DNA of 64,000 nucleotides from Pontiella desulfatans (GCF_900890425.1 NZ_CAAHFG010000005.1:186001-250000); one strand, 5' to 3'; positions 9,216 to 18,269 are shown, counted from the stretch's first letter. The notes: a model not told the origin generated them from the sequence alone. Made by a program: numbers and translations.

Positions 9216-11132
9216 ATGAAGTGTGTGTGCAGGTGGCTGGTTTCCGGGTTGATTTTTTCGTGCAGCGTGGCTTTTGCGGTGGAGCAACGCCCTAACGTGT
9301 TAGTTGTTTTTGCCGATGACCTCGGTTATGGCGATGTGGGCTGCTATGGCGCGACAAAGCTGAAGACGCCGCATATTGACCGGATTGCCAAAAGCGGCAT
9401 GCGCTTTACGAATGCTTACACGCCGACGTCCACCTGCTCGCAGTCGCGCGTCAGCTTGCTGACCGGGCGCTATTGGTGGCGCAGTCCGTTGCATCCGATC
9501 AGGGGCGTGATTGCACCGGCGGGGCCGAATGCGCTTCTGGAAAAGGGAGTTGAAAGCCTGCCGAAGTTTTTTCAGCAAAATGGCTACCGCACGGCGGCGT
9601 TTGGCAAGTGGCATGTGGGTGTTGGGTACGGCGATTCTCCCGCCGAGCGCTACGACTGGAACCGCCCGACGATTGAGGGCGGGCCGCTGGCGTCCGGTTT
9701 TGACTATTTCTTCGGCCTGGCTGCCAATGTGGAAAATGAGCCGGCCTTTTACATCGAAAACGACACGTTTGTCGGGCGCGGACCGAACGATGCCATTACG
9801 ATCAAAGGCAAAAAGGTGACACCCTGGACGCCGGAGGTGCTCTATGAGGATGACGAGGTGGGGCAGGATACCGCACGCAAGGCCGTCGAATACATTGAGT
9901 CGGCTCCGACCGACAAGCCGCTGTTTGTTTACTTTGCATCGACCGTTCCGCATAAGCCGATTACGCCCGCGAAGGAGTTTATCGGCAGCAGCGACTGCGG
10001 CATCTACGGCGACTTTGTTCAGGAGCTGGATTGGCAGGTCGGTGAGCTCATCGATGCACTGCGTAAAACCGGGCGACTGGATAATACGATGATCATCTTC
10101 ACCAGCGACAACGGGGCTGTGGTGGCGACTGATGAGGAGTTTGCAAAAAAATGGCACCTGGAGCCGATGTGGGAAACCTATGCCGCCGGGCACCTGAGCA
10201 ACGGCGAGTTGCGAGACGGCAAACATGCGGTTTATGAAGGCGGAAGCCGCGTTCCATTTATTGTCAGTTGGCCGAAGCATATTCCGGCCGGAAAGCAGAA
10301 CGAAGGGTTGTTCTGCCTGACCGATGTGTTTGCCACTTTTGCCGATCTGTTTGAAGCACCAGTGCCGGAAAGCGCGATCGACAGCGTGAGTTTTTGGCCG
10401 GTCTGGTCGGGAAAAAGCACGGCATCGCCTCGCGAGGTGGTTCCGGGCCGCACTTCCAATTCCATCTTTTCGATCCGTCGGGGCAAATGGAAATATATCG
10501 AACACGACCCGAAAAATAAAACGCCCCGCCAGCGGGAGAATAAGGATCAACTCTACGATCTGGAAAACGACCCCGGCGAACAAAACAACGTTTTTGGTCA
10601 ATACCCCGAGGTCGCCGCACGGCTGAAGAAAGAGTTGGGCAAAGTCAAGTCGGCCCCGGGAAAAGCAAAACCGGAGGGCAACCTGCTGCCGGAAGGAAAT
10701 TTTGATTCGATGAAAGGAAGTCAACTGAGTCCTGAATGGCAGCTTAAAACCTTCAAGAAAGGCGGCGACATCGGCTCGGCCAGTGTGGAGGCGGTGCTGG
10801 ATAACGGCAATCTGTGCCTGAAATTTACCTGCGAGGGTGGCAAGTGGTCGCTGATGAGCCGAGGAGTGGACGCATCCGAGGGAACAACCTACACCCTGAC
10901 CCTGCGTGCCAAAGCGCTGAACCACCCGACGCAGGCCACGCTTTATCTGGTAAGCCCCTGGGAGTTCGTTGAGCAAAAGACGGCCACTGTTCCGACTGAG
11001 TGGCAGACCTACACAATGAGCGTTACACCGGACAAGCTGGGCAAAGGCAACAACCTCCTCCTGCGGGTTGATCAGGAAGGTGCCGGCTCCATCCTGATCG
11101 ATGACATCAAGCTCACCACGAAGGTCAAATGA
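9216..11132 (+). CDS. Secreted S1 sulfatase (CSQSR type) with C-terminal carbohydrate-binding-like domain
   Basis: The start at 9216 is chosen because CGAGGTGCG lies just upstream and the product then opens with a clean signal peptide (MKCVCRWLVSGLIFSCSVAFA); the open frame extends 12 codons further. Length is 638 residues. The sulfatase domain (about 25-490) has 'FADDLGYGD', 'GKWHVG' and 'TSDNGA'. The active site reads C74-S-Q-S-R, again with Gln at the position normally Pro or Ala. The last ~150 residues form a predicted beta-rich, galactose-binding or CBM4/9-like module ('GNFDSMKGSQ', 'TLTLRAKAL', 'ILIDDIKL'). It is a close paralogue of the sulfatase at 4867 but carries a different C-terminal module. 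Confidence 0.9.
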   Translation: MKCVCRWLVSGLIFSCSVAFAVEQRPNVLVVFADDLGYGDVGCYGATKLKTPHIDRIAKSGMRFTNAYTPTSTCSQSRVSLLTGRYWWRSPLHPIRGVIAPAGPNALLEKGVESLPKFFQQNGYRTAAFGKWHVGVGYGDSPAERYDWNRPTIEGGPLASGFDYFFGLAANVENEPAFYIENDTFVGRGPNDAITIKGKKVTPWTPEVLYEDDEVGQDTARKAVEYIESAPTDKPLFVYFASTVPHKPITPAKEFIGSSDCGIYGDFVQELDWQVGELIDALRKTGRLDNTMIIFTSDNGAVVATDEEFAKKWHLEPMWETYAAGHLSNGELRDGKHAVYEGGSRVPFIVSWPKHIPAGKQNEGLFCLTDVFATFADLFEAPVPESAIDSVSFWPVWSGKSTASPREVVPGRTSNSIFSIRRGKWKYIEHDPKNKTPRQRENKDQLYDLENDPGEQNNVFGQYPEVAARLKKELGKVKSAPGKAKPEGNLLPEGNFDSMKGSQLSPEWQLKTFKKGGDIGSASVEAVLDNGNLCLKFTCEGGKWSLMSRGVDASEGTTYTLTLRAKALNHPTQATLYLVSPWEFVEQKTATVPTEWQTYTMSVTPDKLGKGNNLLLRVDQEGAGSILIDDIKLTTKVK

Positions 11133-11141
11133 TGGAAAACA

Positions 11142-11210
11142 GATCACGAATTTCGCGAATCGCACGAATTTTAAGACTCTTCATTCGCGAGATTAGTGTG
11201 ATTCGTGATC
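11142..11210. repeat. Inverted repeat with GATCACGAAT arms
   Basis: A perfect 10-bp arm GATCACGAAT (11142-11151) pairs with ATTCGTGATC (11201-11210). The interior is degenerate 'CGCGAAT/CACGAATTTT' sequence. The position right after a stop codon suggests terminator or mRNA-end use. Confidence 0.65.
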
Positions 11211-11259
11211 AAAAAATGATCCAGCGTAGTTGCTTTGAAAATAATAGAGAAGTTGGCTT

Positions 11260-13080
11260 ATGAAAAATATGTTTAAATGGATGGTTGCAGGGTTGGTTGT
11301 TGTGGACAGTACTACCTTTGCTGCGGGCTGTTCCTCTGTGGATGCAACGTCACGTTGCCCGAATATTCTGCTGATTATTTCGGATGATCAGGGCTACGGC
11401 GATTTTGGTTTTACGGGCAATAAGCTGGCGGACACGCCGGTGCTGGACCGGCTGTCGAAAGAAGGCGCATTTTATCCGCACTTTATGGTCGGACCCGCCT
11501 GCACCCCGACGCGCTCGGCGCTGCTGACCGGTCGCAACCATCTGGATGTCGGCGTCTGGGGCGTCGGCCCGCGCGGCGATGTGCGCCGCGACGAAGTGCT
11601 GATGCCTTCGTTTTTTAATCCATCCGGCTACAACACCTGGCTGTTTGGTAAATGGGATGGCGCGAAGATGATGGAGCTGGGTCCTGTGGAGCGCGGCTTT
11701 GACTGGTTCTGCGGGATCGGCGGCGGCTATCTGCAAAAAAGACCGCTGCTCTGCACGCCGGAAGGCGGCGAGTGGACGGAGGGCTGGTCAGCGGAACTGA
11801 TCACCGATGCGGCGATTGAAAAGATCAAAGAGTCCGGCGATACGCCGTGGTTGATGCACATGGCCTACATTATTCCGCACCTGCCTTGGGAGTGTCCCGA
11901 TTCGTATGCCGATCCCTACCGCAAAAAAGGTTTTTCGGAATCCTTTGCGCAATGCTACGGCTCCATCAAACAAATGGACGACCAAATCGGCCGCCTGCTC
12001 GACGCGGTGCGCGAGGCGGGGCAGGAGGAAAACACCATTGTGATTTTCTTCAGCGACAACGGCCCGACCGAAAACACGCCGGCCTATGTGAATGAAAACT
12101 TTAAACGTGCACAGCATTCCGATGATTGGAAACTGCGCAATGCCTGCGAGCTGACCGGCTCGAAGGCCGAGGTCTGGGACGGCGGCATCCGCAGTCCGTT
12201 GCTCGTCCGCTGGCCGGGAAAAGTCAAACCGGGCGTCCGTCAGGATGTACCGATGGTGGAAGACATTCTGCCGACCGTGCTCGACCTCGCGCAGATTCCC
12301 GAAGCCAAACAGCCGAAGCATCTGCCGTTCGATGGCAACAGCATGCGCGCCTCGCTCGAAAATCCGCGCTACACAGATGAGCGTGACATCTTCCGCATCG
12401 CCCTCGATGGGCGGGGGCATCCGGGTGATGTCACGCCGTCCAACATTATTGAAGATGCCCGCGAAGCGGACTACAGCAAGCTGCATGCCGTGCTGCGGCG
12501 CGGAAGCTATAAATTCCATCACCTGCCCGGCGGGAGCTTTCGCCTGTTTGACATGGAGAAAGACCCCGGCGAAAAAAACGACCTCAGCAGGAAAATGCCC
12601 GAGCGCACCGAAGAGTTGGCGCAGCGCTGCCGCGCACGCTGGGACGACATTGCCTCGCGCAATCGCACGTTTCCGATGCGCCAGCTGTACATCAATAACA
12701 TCGACCGCTGGGCCAAATCGTGGACGCTGCGTGCCAACCAGGCGCTCCATTTCGAAGGCAATATGCAGTCGATTTTCTACGGCGGCGCCCGGGGCTTTAA
12801 CTCGCCCGGCGACCGCGCCGACTACATGATCGATGTGCAGAAGCCGCTTACCGTTTCCTTCATCGCTGAAGGAAAAAACCTCGTCCAATGCGCACCGATC
12901 AACCTGCTGATCGACGGCAAGCCGGTAGAGGTCAAAAGCCGCGACGCGAAACAGATCGTCTTCGGCTCCGCGACGCTGCCGGCGGGCAGCATCCCGGTTT
13001 CACTGGCAGTTCCCGATGGTGTCGAAGCCGGAACAGCGGATGGTGAAGTGATTACAGTGACCTTGACGTTGGAGCGGTGA
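11260..13080 (+). CDS. Secreted S1 sulfatase with C-terminal beta domain
   Basis: 606 residues with a signal peptide (MKNMFKWMVAGLVVVDSTTFAAG). The sulfatase core has 'IISDDQGYGDFG', the formylglycine motif C81-T-P-T-R, 'FSDNGPT', and a truncated 'FGKWDGAKM' where GKWHLG is usual. The C-terminal ~100 residues ('PGDRADYMIDVQKPLTVSF') form an extra beta domain also present in the sulfatase at 14148. The two genes are clear paralogues with the same 'DFGFTGN', 'VWGVG.RG.VRRDE' and 'CYGSIKQMDDQIGRLLDA' segments. A toxin-antitoxin pair has been placed between them on the opposite strand. The gene ends 4 bp from the convergent toxin gene. Confidence 0.92.
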   Translation: MKNMFKWMVAGLVVVDSTTFAAGCSSVDATSRCPNILLIISDDQGYGDFGFTGNKLADTPVLDRLSKEGAFYPHFMVGPACTPTRSALLTGRNHLDVGVWGVGPRGDVRRDEVLMPSFFNPSGYNTWLFGKWDGAKMMELGPVERGFDWFCGIGGGYLQKRPLLCTPEGGEWTEGWSAELITDAAIEKIKESGDTPWLMHMAYIIPHLPWECPDSYADPYRKKGFSESFAQCYGSIKQMDDQIGRLLDAVREAGQEENTIVIFFSDNGPTENTPAYVNENFKRAQHSDDWKLRNACELTGSKAEVWDGGIRSPLLVRWPGKVKPGVRQDVPMVEDILPTVLDLAQIPEAKQPKHLPFDGNSMRASLENPRYTDERDIFRIALDGRGHPGDVTPSNIIEDAREADYSKLHAVLRRGSYKFHHLPGGSFRLFDMEKDPGEKNDLSRKMPERTEELAQRCRARWDDIASRNRTFPMRQLYINNIDRWAKSWTLRANQALHFEGNMQSIFYGGARGFNSPGDRADYMIDVQKPLTVSFIAEGKNLVQCAPINLLIDGKPVEVKSRDAKQIVFGSATLPAGSIPVSLAVPDGVEAGTADGEVITVTLTLER

Positions 13081-13083
13081 TTT

Positions 13084-13590
13084 CTATTCGAATGCTTCCC
13101 CGGCGCGGTCCAGAATTTCCTGACGGAGCGGGGGTGAAATGCGGTAGCCTGAAGCTTTCATTTGGTCCAGTACAGGTTTGACTTCAGGAATCAGTTTTTG
13201 ACGTTTTGCCTGGATGAGCAGGGCTCCGGTTCCGAAAAACTTTATTCCTTCTTTGCGGGCTGCGATCCGGCCGCGCGCTTCATCAATAAGCAGCGGAAGG
13301 TTTTGGTGTCCTGCCAGAGTAATGGCTTCGGCTTCTCCTTGATCGAGTGTGCGAAGCAACCGTTTTGCGGGCGGTTCAGACGCGACTGCTCTAAGCCACC
13401 CTGCATCCAGGGCGGAGGCAAGCGCAACGGCTCCGGGGCGCGAGCTGCTGATGCATAGCTCATTGAGTACCGCTTCGGGGATCAGGGTTTGTTCAAACAA
13501 TTGCTGAAGCAGTTTTAATTGCCCGCTGACTGCCAATGCAATCAGCGGTCCGGTGTCGGCGATAATGAGCTGACGGTCGTTGGGTTTCAC
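13084..13590 (-). CDS. PIN-fold (DUF3368-type) toxin of a toxin-antitoxin pair
   Basis: A 168-residue protein opening 'LIIADTGPLIALAVSGQL', the first acidic motif of PIN-domain ribonucleases (Asp12). Further acidic positions are in 'PEAVLNELC' and 'DQGEAEAI', with a later 'LLIDEARGR'. This pattern fits the DUF3368 group of PIN-like proteins, typically encoded with UPF0175 antitoxins. It overlaps the antitoxin gene by 4 bp (ATGA), which implies translational coupling. Its expected activity is Mg-dependent RNA cleavage. Both genes run against the surrounding sulfatases. Confidence 0.85.
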   Translation of the reverse strand: MKPNDRQLIIADTGPLIALAVSGQLKLLQQLFEQTLIPEAVLNELCISSSRPGAVALASALDAGWLRAVASEPPAKRLLRTLDQGEAEAITLAGHQNLPLLIDEARGRIAARKEGIKFFGTGALLIQAKRQKLIPEVKPVLDQMKASGYRISPPLRQEILDRAGEAFE

Positions 13591-13922
13591 TCAAACACGC
13601 TCAGTTCGTCTTCGAGTTCCGTTGCGTTATAATCGACCGCATCGATATTCGAGACGCTCAACACCTCTAGAAAATCTTCCACAGAAAGCCCCGCAATTTT
13701 TGCAGCCTGAACCAGGGTAACCTGTTTTTGTTCGAAGAGGGTTGCGGCAAGGTGATGATGCGCTCCCTGCTCCAGCAGACGGGCATCGAACGGCAGGGTT
13801 ATGGCTGCCGGGCGTCCATGTTTTGTGATGATGGAAAGATGTCCGGCTTCTGCCTCTTTGATCAGTTTCCCGGCTTTATTTCGCAGGTCGCGGGATGAAA
13901 AAACATCGATTGCTGTTTGCAT
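13587..13922 (-). CDS. Antitoxin (Phd-like N-terminus with UPF0175-like C-terminus)
   Basis: A 111-residue protein. Residues 1-45 ('SSRDLRNKAGKLIKEAE...ITKHGRPAAI') read like the Phd/YefM DNA-binding fold. Residues ~60-95 ('LFEQKQVTLVQAAKIAGLSVEDFLEVL') are a UPF0175-type helix-turn-helix stretch. The acidic tail ('DAVDYNATELEDELSVFE') is typical of a toxin-neutralising segment. It is the first gene of the pair, with AAGGAG placed 5 nt before the ATG. It most likely represses its own promoter together with the toxin. Confidence 0.85.
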   Translation of the reverse strand: MQTAIDVFSSRDLRNKAGKLIKEAEAGHLSIITKHGRPAAITLPFDARLLEQGAHHHLAATLFEQKQVTLVQAAKIAGLSVEDFLEVLSVSNIDAVDYNATELEDELSVFE

Positions 13923-13976
13923 GGCTACTCCTTATTTGTCAGTACAAAACGTAGCACAAAAATTACCGGGGTCAAG
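13923..13976 (-). promoter_or_regulatory. Probable promoter/operator of the toxin-antitoxin pair
   Basis: Read on the minus strand, an imperfect dyad (TTTGTGCTAC ... GTACTGACAAA) sits just upstream of the ribosome-binding site. An autoregulatory operator is usual at this place in such pairs. The -35 and -10 boxes are not convincing. Confidence 0.3.
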
Positions 13977-14147
13977 CTGGGATTTTCATAGGGATGCGAG
14001 TTGCGAGACAACTATCGTTGGCAAGGTTTGTTGAAATCGGAAGTGAATGTCGTTGTCGGGGAGGGCGACTTGCGTTAGCTTTGTCAAATTACAGATTGTA
14101 TTAACTAAAGCTGGGTGAAATGCTCTGTGTATAATGAGGTCTGGTTT

Positions 14148-15917
14148 ATGAAAAACGTCTTTAAATGGATGGCTTATATTTTGATGATTGGCTCGTTTTC
14201 GTATGGAGCGGCGCGGTCCCCCAACATTCTGTTGATTGTTTCGGATGATCAGGGGTATGGCGATTTTGGTTTTACTGGGAACGATGTGGTGCAAACGCCG
14301 GTGCTGGACAGGCTGTCGAAGCAGTCGGCATTTTATCCGTACTTCATGGTGGGGCCGGCGTGCACGCCGACGAGGTCGTCGCTGTTTACCGGCCGCCACT
14401 ATCTCGATACGGGTGTGTGGGGCGTCGGTTCGCGCGGCAAGGTGCGGCGCGATGAAACGCTGATGCCGAAGTTTTTTACCCCGTCCGGCTACCAGGCCTG
14501 GGCGTTCGGTAAAATGGACGGCGGTCTGGAGATGATGGAGATGACGCCGATTGATCGCGGATTCGATTCATTTCTCCAAGGGGCGGGATATGCCCAGAAA
14601 AATGAGCAGGGCTGGGGTGCGGAGCTGATCACCGATGCGGCGGTTGAAAAAATTATGCAGGCCGGTGACGCGCCGTGGCTCGCGTATGTCGGTTACGTGA
14701 TTCCTCATCTGCGATGGTACTGCCCCGAGTCCTACGCCGAGCCGTTTCGAAAGAAGGGCTATTCGGAAGATATTGCCCAATGCTATGGCTCGATCAAACA
14801 GATGGATGACCAGATCGGTCGATTGCTTGATGCGCTCGATGAGAGCGGGCGGGCGGAAAATACCATCGTGCTTTTCATGAGCGATAATGGCTCGCTCGAT
14901 GCGATGGGGCAGAAAGAGATGGGGGGTTGGGAAAACTCGAAGCCCAAACGTCCGCATTCCCCGGACTGGAGCATTCGCAATCCCGGCAACCTGATCGGCC
15001 GCAAGGGCGAGGTATGGGACAACGGCATCCGCAGTCCGCTGCTGGTGCGTTGGCCCGAAAAGGTTAAATCCGGAATCCGCAAACATGCGATCAGTGTGGA
15101 GGATGTGCTGCCCACGCTGCTGGAGCTCTGCCAAATCCCGGTAGACAAACATCCCGATCATTTCCCGTTTTCCGGGCGCAGCTTCCGCGGCTCATTGGAA
15201 GACCGCAAGTTTACGGATGATCGCGATATATTCCGTCTGGCGACCGGCGGTCCCGGCGTCCCGGCCGGGGAGGGCGCAAACACGCCCGATATGAAAACGC
15301 TGGGCTACGACACGCTGCACACGATTCTGCGCAGCGGCAAATACAAGTTTCATCATCTGCCGGGCGGCGAATTCCGTTTGTACGACATGGAAAAAGATCC
15401 GTCTGAACAAAATGACCTCAGCAAAGAAATGCCGGAGCGCACCGACGCCATGGCAAAACGCTGCCGGGCGCGGTGGGACAACATTGCTGAGCGCAACCGC
15501 ACCTTCCAGATGCGGCAACTGAAAATCAATAATGCCGATCGTCCGCGGAAGCATTGGAAAATACAGGTGCTGCAGCCACTGCGGCTAACGGGCAAAATGG
15601 ACATGCATGATTATCTCGGCGGCGTGAAGGGGTTTCAATATCCGGGCGATCGCGCCGACTACTCGGTTGAAGTGCAAAAGCCTCTCGCCGTTTCTTTCAT
15701 TGCCGAAGGCACAGGCTTCGACCGGTGCGCACCAGTCAGTTTACTGGTCGATGGAAAATCGGTTGCCGCCAAAAGTCGCTCCAGCGAAAAAAACGTTTTT
15801 GGCCCCGTCGCTTTGCCGTCGGGAACGGTTCCGTTTTCGCTGGCTGTCGCGGATGACGCCGACGCCGGCGCTGCTATTGGCGAGGTGCTCAAGCTGACCC
15901 TGAAACTGGAGAAGTAA
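14148..15917 (+). CDS. Secreted S1 sulfatase with C-terminal beta domain (paralogue of 11260-13080)
   Basis: The start at 14148 has GAGGT 7 nt upstream and gives the signal peptide MKNVFKWMAYILMIGSFSYGAA. An earlier in-frame ATG at 14115 would put 11 extra residues in front of it. The product is 589 residues, with 'IVSDDQGYGDFG', C72-T-P-T-R, 'FGKMDGGLEM' in place of GKWHLG, and 'MSDNGS'. The C-terminal ~90 residues match the accessory domain of the sulfatase at 11260. It is directly followed by an ATG (no gap) for the next gene, so the two are probably translated together. An ACAGATTGTATT motif lies 46 bp upstream. Confidence 0.92.
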   Translation: MKNVFKWMAYILMIGSFSYGAARSPNILLIVSDDQGYGDFGFTGNDVVQTPVLDRLSKQSAFYPYFMVGPACTPTRSSLFTGRHYLDTGVWGVGSRGKVRRDETLMPKFFTPSGYQAWAFGKMDGGLEMMEMTPIDRGFDSFLQGAGYAQKNEQGWGAELITDAAVEKIMQAGDAPWLAYVGYVIPHLRWYCPESYAEPFRKKGYSEDIAQCYGSIKQMDDQIGRLLDALDESGRAENTIVLFMSDNGSLDAMGQKEMGGWENSKPKRPHSPDWSIRNPGNLIGRKGEVWDNGIRSPLLVRWPEKVKSGIRKHAISVEDVLPTLLELCQIPVDKHPDHFPFSGRSFRGSLEDRKFTDDRDIFRLATGGPGVPAGEGANTPDMKTLGYDTLHTILRSGKYKFHHLPGGEFRLYDMEKDPSEQNDLSKEMPERTDAMAKRCRARWDNIAERNRTFQMRQLKINNADRPRKHWKIQVLQPLRLTGKMDMHDYLGGVKGFQYPGDRADYSVEVQKPLAVSFIAEGTGFDRCAPVSLLVDGKSVAAKSRSSEKNVFGPVALPSGTVPFSLAVADDADAGAAIGEVLKLTLKLEK

Positions 15918-16751
15918 ATGAGTGATGTTTTGCACTGGTCGTTTAACGACAATGTGATGCTTAGGAATACCATTTTTCCGAAGGGGTTTTCGGCGGCGGA
16001 GAGTACGTTGCCGGCGGCGGCGTTTGATCCGTCGTCCGACTGGGAAAATTCGTATGATCTGGTCTATTCCGGTCCGCAGGATTTTACAGAGCCCAACAAA
16101 TATATCTACGGATCGCTTCGGCTGGGCGCAAAGTTTTCCGGCGACGGGGTGCGGCTGTCGGTCAGCAGTGTGCGCCAGATGGGGCAGAATTTTCCGAAAG
16201 AACGTGAGTTTTTGACGACCGCGTTTGACTGCAACCGCGATGAGCTGTTATCGCTGAAAGATCCGTCGCACTGGAAGATTGAAGCGGAAACCCGCAATGT
16301 GCAGACCGCGCCGGTCGCGCCGTTTCGAAACTATTTCCAGAAGGGTTCGCTGAACAAGGGGCGGATTCATAAGAAGGGCGCATCCGGGGACTCGTACCTC
16401 TGCCGGGAAGCCGGGGCGGGGCCGATCGCCTGCAACTGGGGGCTGCTGGCCGCAGTGCAAACCATGCCGCGCGATCGGCGAATCTCCTTTTCATATTTTG
16501 AGGATCTCGAACGTTTCTCTGCCGGGCACTCGATTGCATTCCTTGACGATTTTGAGGCGGAATTCGGCGGGCGCAAGGTGATGCTGCACGGCTATACGCA
16601 TAAAGGGCCGGGTATTATACCATCCTATTACTGGGTGGATGATTCCGGGCGACTTTTAATCGCGCGCTTCGGTTTGTCGATGCTGGTGTATAACGCGAAC
16701 CCGACCATTGATTCCATACCTTCCAAAGGTTGGAAAGGAGGTGCCGAATGA
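15918..16751 (+). CDS. Uncharacterised 277-residue protein inside the sulfatase operon
   Basis: The ATG directly abuts the stop of the upstream sulfatase, and the stop overlaps the next sulfatase start by 4 nt (ATGA). The gene is thus locked into an operon with both. There is no signal peptide or membrane segment, so it appears cytoplasmic. That is odd between two exported sulfatases. The sequence is rich in aromatic and beta-strand-like stretches ('WENSYDLVYSGPQDF', 'SYYWVDDSGRLLIARFG') and suggests a beta-rich fold. I recognise no family motif. Its last residues ('SIPSKGWKGGAE') are encoded by a TTCCAA-type palindrome (16721-16735), so the native C-terminus may have been altered by repeat insertion. 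Confidence 0.75.
   Translation: MSDVLHWSFNDNVMLRNTIFPKGFSAAESTLPAAAFDPSSDWENSYDLVYSGPQDFTEPNKYIYGSLRLGAKFSGDGVRLSVSSVRQMGQNFPKEREFLTTAFDCNRDELLSLKDPSHWKIEAETRNVQTAPVAPFRNYFQKGSLNKGRIHKKGASGDSYLCREAGAGPIACNWGLLAAVQTMPRDRRISFSYFEDLERFSAGHSIAFLDDFEAEFGGRKVMLHGYTHKGPGIIPSYYWVDDSGRLLIARFGLSMLVYNANPTIDSIPSKGWKGGAE
16721..16743 (+). repeat. TTCCAA palindrome supplying a stop-proximal tail and an adjacent Shine-Dalgarno
   Basis: The 15-bp palindrome TTCCAAAGGTTGGAA (16721-16735) is followed at once by AGGAGGTG (16736-16743), an excellent ribosome-binding site for the ATG at 16748. The repeat therefore lies inside one gene and borders the translation signal of the next. Confidence 0.6.
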
Positions 16752-18256
16752 AGCGGCGCAGTTTTTTACAAAGCAGTGCGGTGGCCACAGCGGCGGCATC
16801 GGTGACCTATCCTTCGAATGCCAAAGGAACGGCGGCCAACGATGTGCCGAACATGATTTTTATTCATGTCGACCAGATGAGCCTGCTCGACTCTATCCGC
16901 GCCTACGGGTGTGAATACACATCCACGCCGGGTATTGATCGGTTGGTGAAAAACGGCACTTCGTTCATGCAGTCTTATTCCACCGATCCGGTCTGCTGCC
17001 CGGCGCGGGCGTCGTGGTGGACGGGCGCTTATTCGTCGGAGCATGGCGTGGTCTGCAACTCGACGCCGTGCCATCCGGAAATGCCGGACGTTTCGCGGCT
17101 GCTTCAACAGGCCGGATACGATACCTACTTTTCCGGGAAGTGGCACGTGCCCGGAAAAGAGGTGCGCAACCTGTTCCATGTGCTGCATGAAGGCAGCTGG
17201 TGGGGGGAAATGACCGATACAGAGGTTACCCGCAGCGCGGTATCATTTCTGGAAAACCACGATGGGCAGCATCCGTTTTTCCTGTCGGTCGGTTATCTCA
17301 ATCCGCACGATATCTGCATCACGCCGAAATATGATGATGCGCGTTCGACCAAGGTAGACGGCAAAAAGGTTCCGCCTTATGTGAGTGCCGGTGTGCTGGA
17401 GGAGAGTGATATTCCGCCGTTGCCGGAAGCACATGAGTACGACCCGCGTGAACCGGGTATTCTGGTGGCCTGCAAGCGCGGATCGGCGGAGAAAAAGAAT
17501 GCGGCGTTCCGCGACTGGGGCGATGAGCTGTGGCGGATGCACCGCTATAATTACCACCGCTTTACTGAGATGGTGGATCGCCAGATCGATGTACTGCTCG
17601 ACGCATTGGAGCAGTCGGACTTTAAGGACAATACGCTGATTATTTTTTCCGCTGACCATGGTGAGGGCATTGGGCGGCATCGCACGGTGGCCAAATCAAC
17701 CTTCTACGACGAGGTTTGTCGCGTTCCGTTTATTGTTTCAACGCTTGGGAAACTGAAGGTTCGCAAAGGCATTCGGGATGAACAGCATCTGGTGTCCGGG
17801 GTCGATCTGGGGCGCACCCTTTGTGATTATGCCCAGGCGGACGGTGCCGTGCTGCCACACGGGCTGAGTGTCCGCCCGCTGGTGGAAGGTCAAAAGAGCG
17901 CGTGGCGCGAGTTTGTCTATGCCGAGAACAGTGCCTACATGCATATGGTGAGTGACGGGACGATCAAATATATCCGCGAATATATTGAAAATGAGGAGGT
18001 CACCGGACTTCCGCCCTGCGCCAAAACGCATGCCACCGGTGTGGAGCAGCTGTTCGATCTGGCACGCGATCCGAACGAGGGGCGCAACCTGGCTTATGAT
18101 CCGGAATATGCGCCGCAGCTCGAACGGATGCGCACGGCGCTGGATCAAATGGAAGATGAACGCATTGCAATCAAACCGGTCGCGGTGCAGGGGAAGAAAT
18201 TTATGACGGCCCGATCTGAGACGATCAGGAAGAACAATATACCACAGGACTATTAA
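16748..18256 (+). CDS. Tat-exported S1 sulfatase (DHG type)
   Basis: Start chosen at 16748 with AGGAGGTG 5 nt upstream and a 4-nt overlap with the previous gene. The N-terminus MKRRSFLQSSAVATAAA is a twin-arginine signal with the RR-x-F-L pattern, unlike the Sec signals of the neighbours. The 502-residue enzyme has 'FIHVDQMS' at the first metal site, the formylglycine motif C83-C-P-A-R, 'SGKWHVPG', and 'SADHGEG' in place of the usual SDNGG. These features are shared with choline-sulfatase-like and related arylsulfatases. The substrate is unknown. Tat export implies folding, and possibly Cys-to-formylglycine conversion, before transport. Confidence 0.9.
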   Translation: MKRRSFLQSSAVATAAASVTYPSNAKGTAANDVPNMIFIHVDQMSLLDSIRAYGCEYTSTPGIDRLVKNGTSFMQSYSTDPVCCPARASWWTGAYSSEHGVVCNSTPCHPEMPDVSRLLQQAGYDTYFSGKWHVPGKEVRNLFHVLHEGSWWGEMTDTEVTRSAVSFLENHDGQHPFFLSVGYLNPHDICITPKYDDARSTKVDGKKVPPYVSAGVLEESDIPPLPEAHEYDPREPGILVACKRGSAEKKNAAFRDWGDELWRMHRYNYHRFTEMVDRQIDVLLDALEQSDFKDNTLIIFSADHGEGIGRHRTVAKSTFYDEVCRVPFIVSTLGKLKVRKGIRDEQHLVSGVDLGRTLCDYAQADGAVLPHGLSVRPLVEGQKSAWREFVYAENSAYMHMVSDGTIKYIREYIENEEVTGLPPCAKTHATGVEQLFDLARDPNEGRNLAYDPEYAPQLERMRTALDQMEDERIAIKPVAVQGKKFMTARSETIRKNNIPQDY

Positions 18257-18269
18257 CGAGAGAATTTTA

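Noticed and set aside
9300-11165. 621-codon minus-strand open frame
   Set aside because: Antisense shadow of the sulfatase at 9216. The composition is unlike real proteins of this window.
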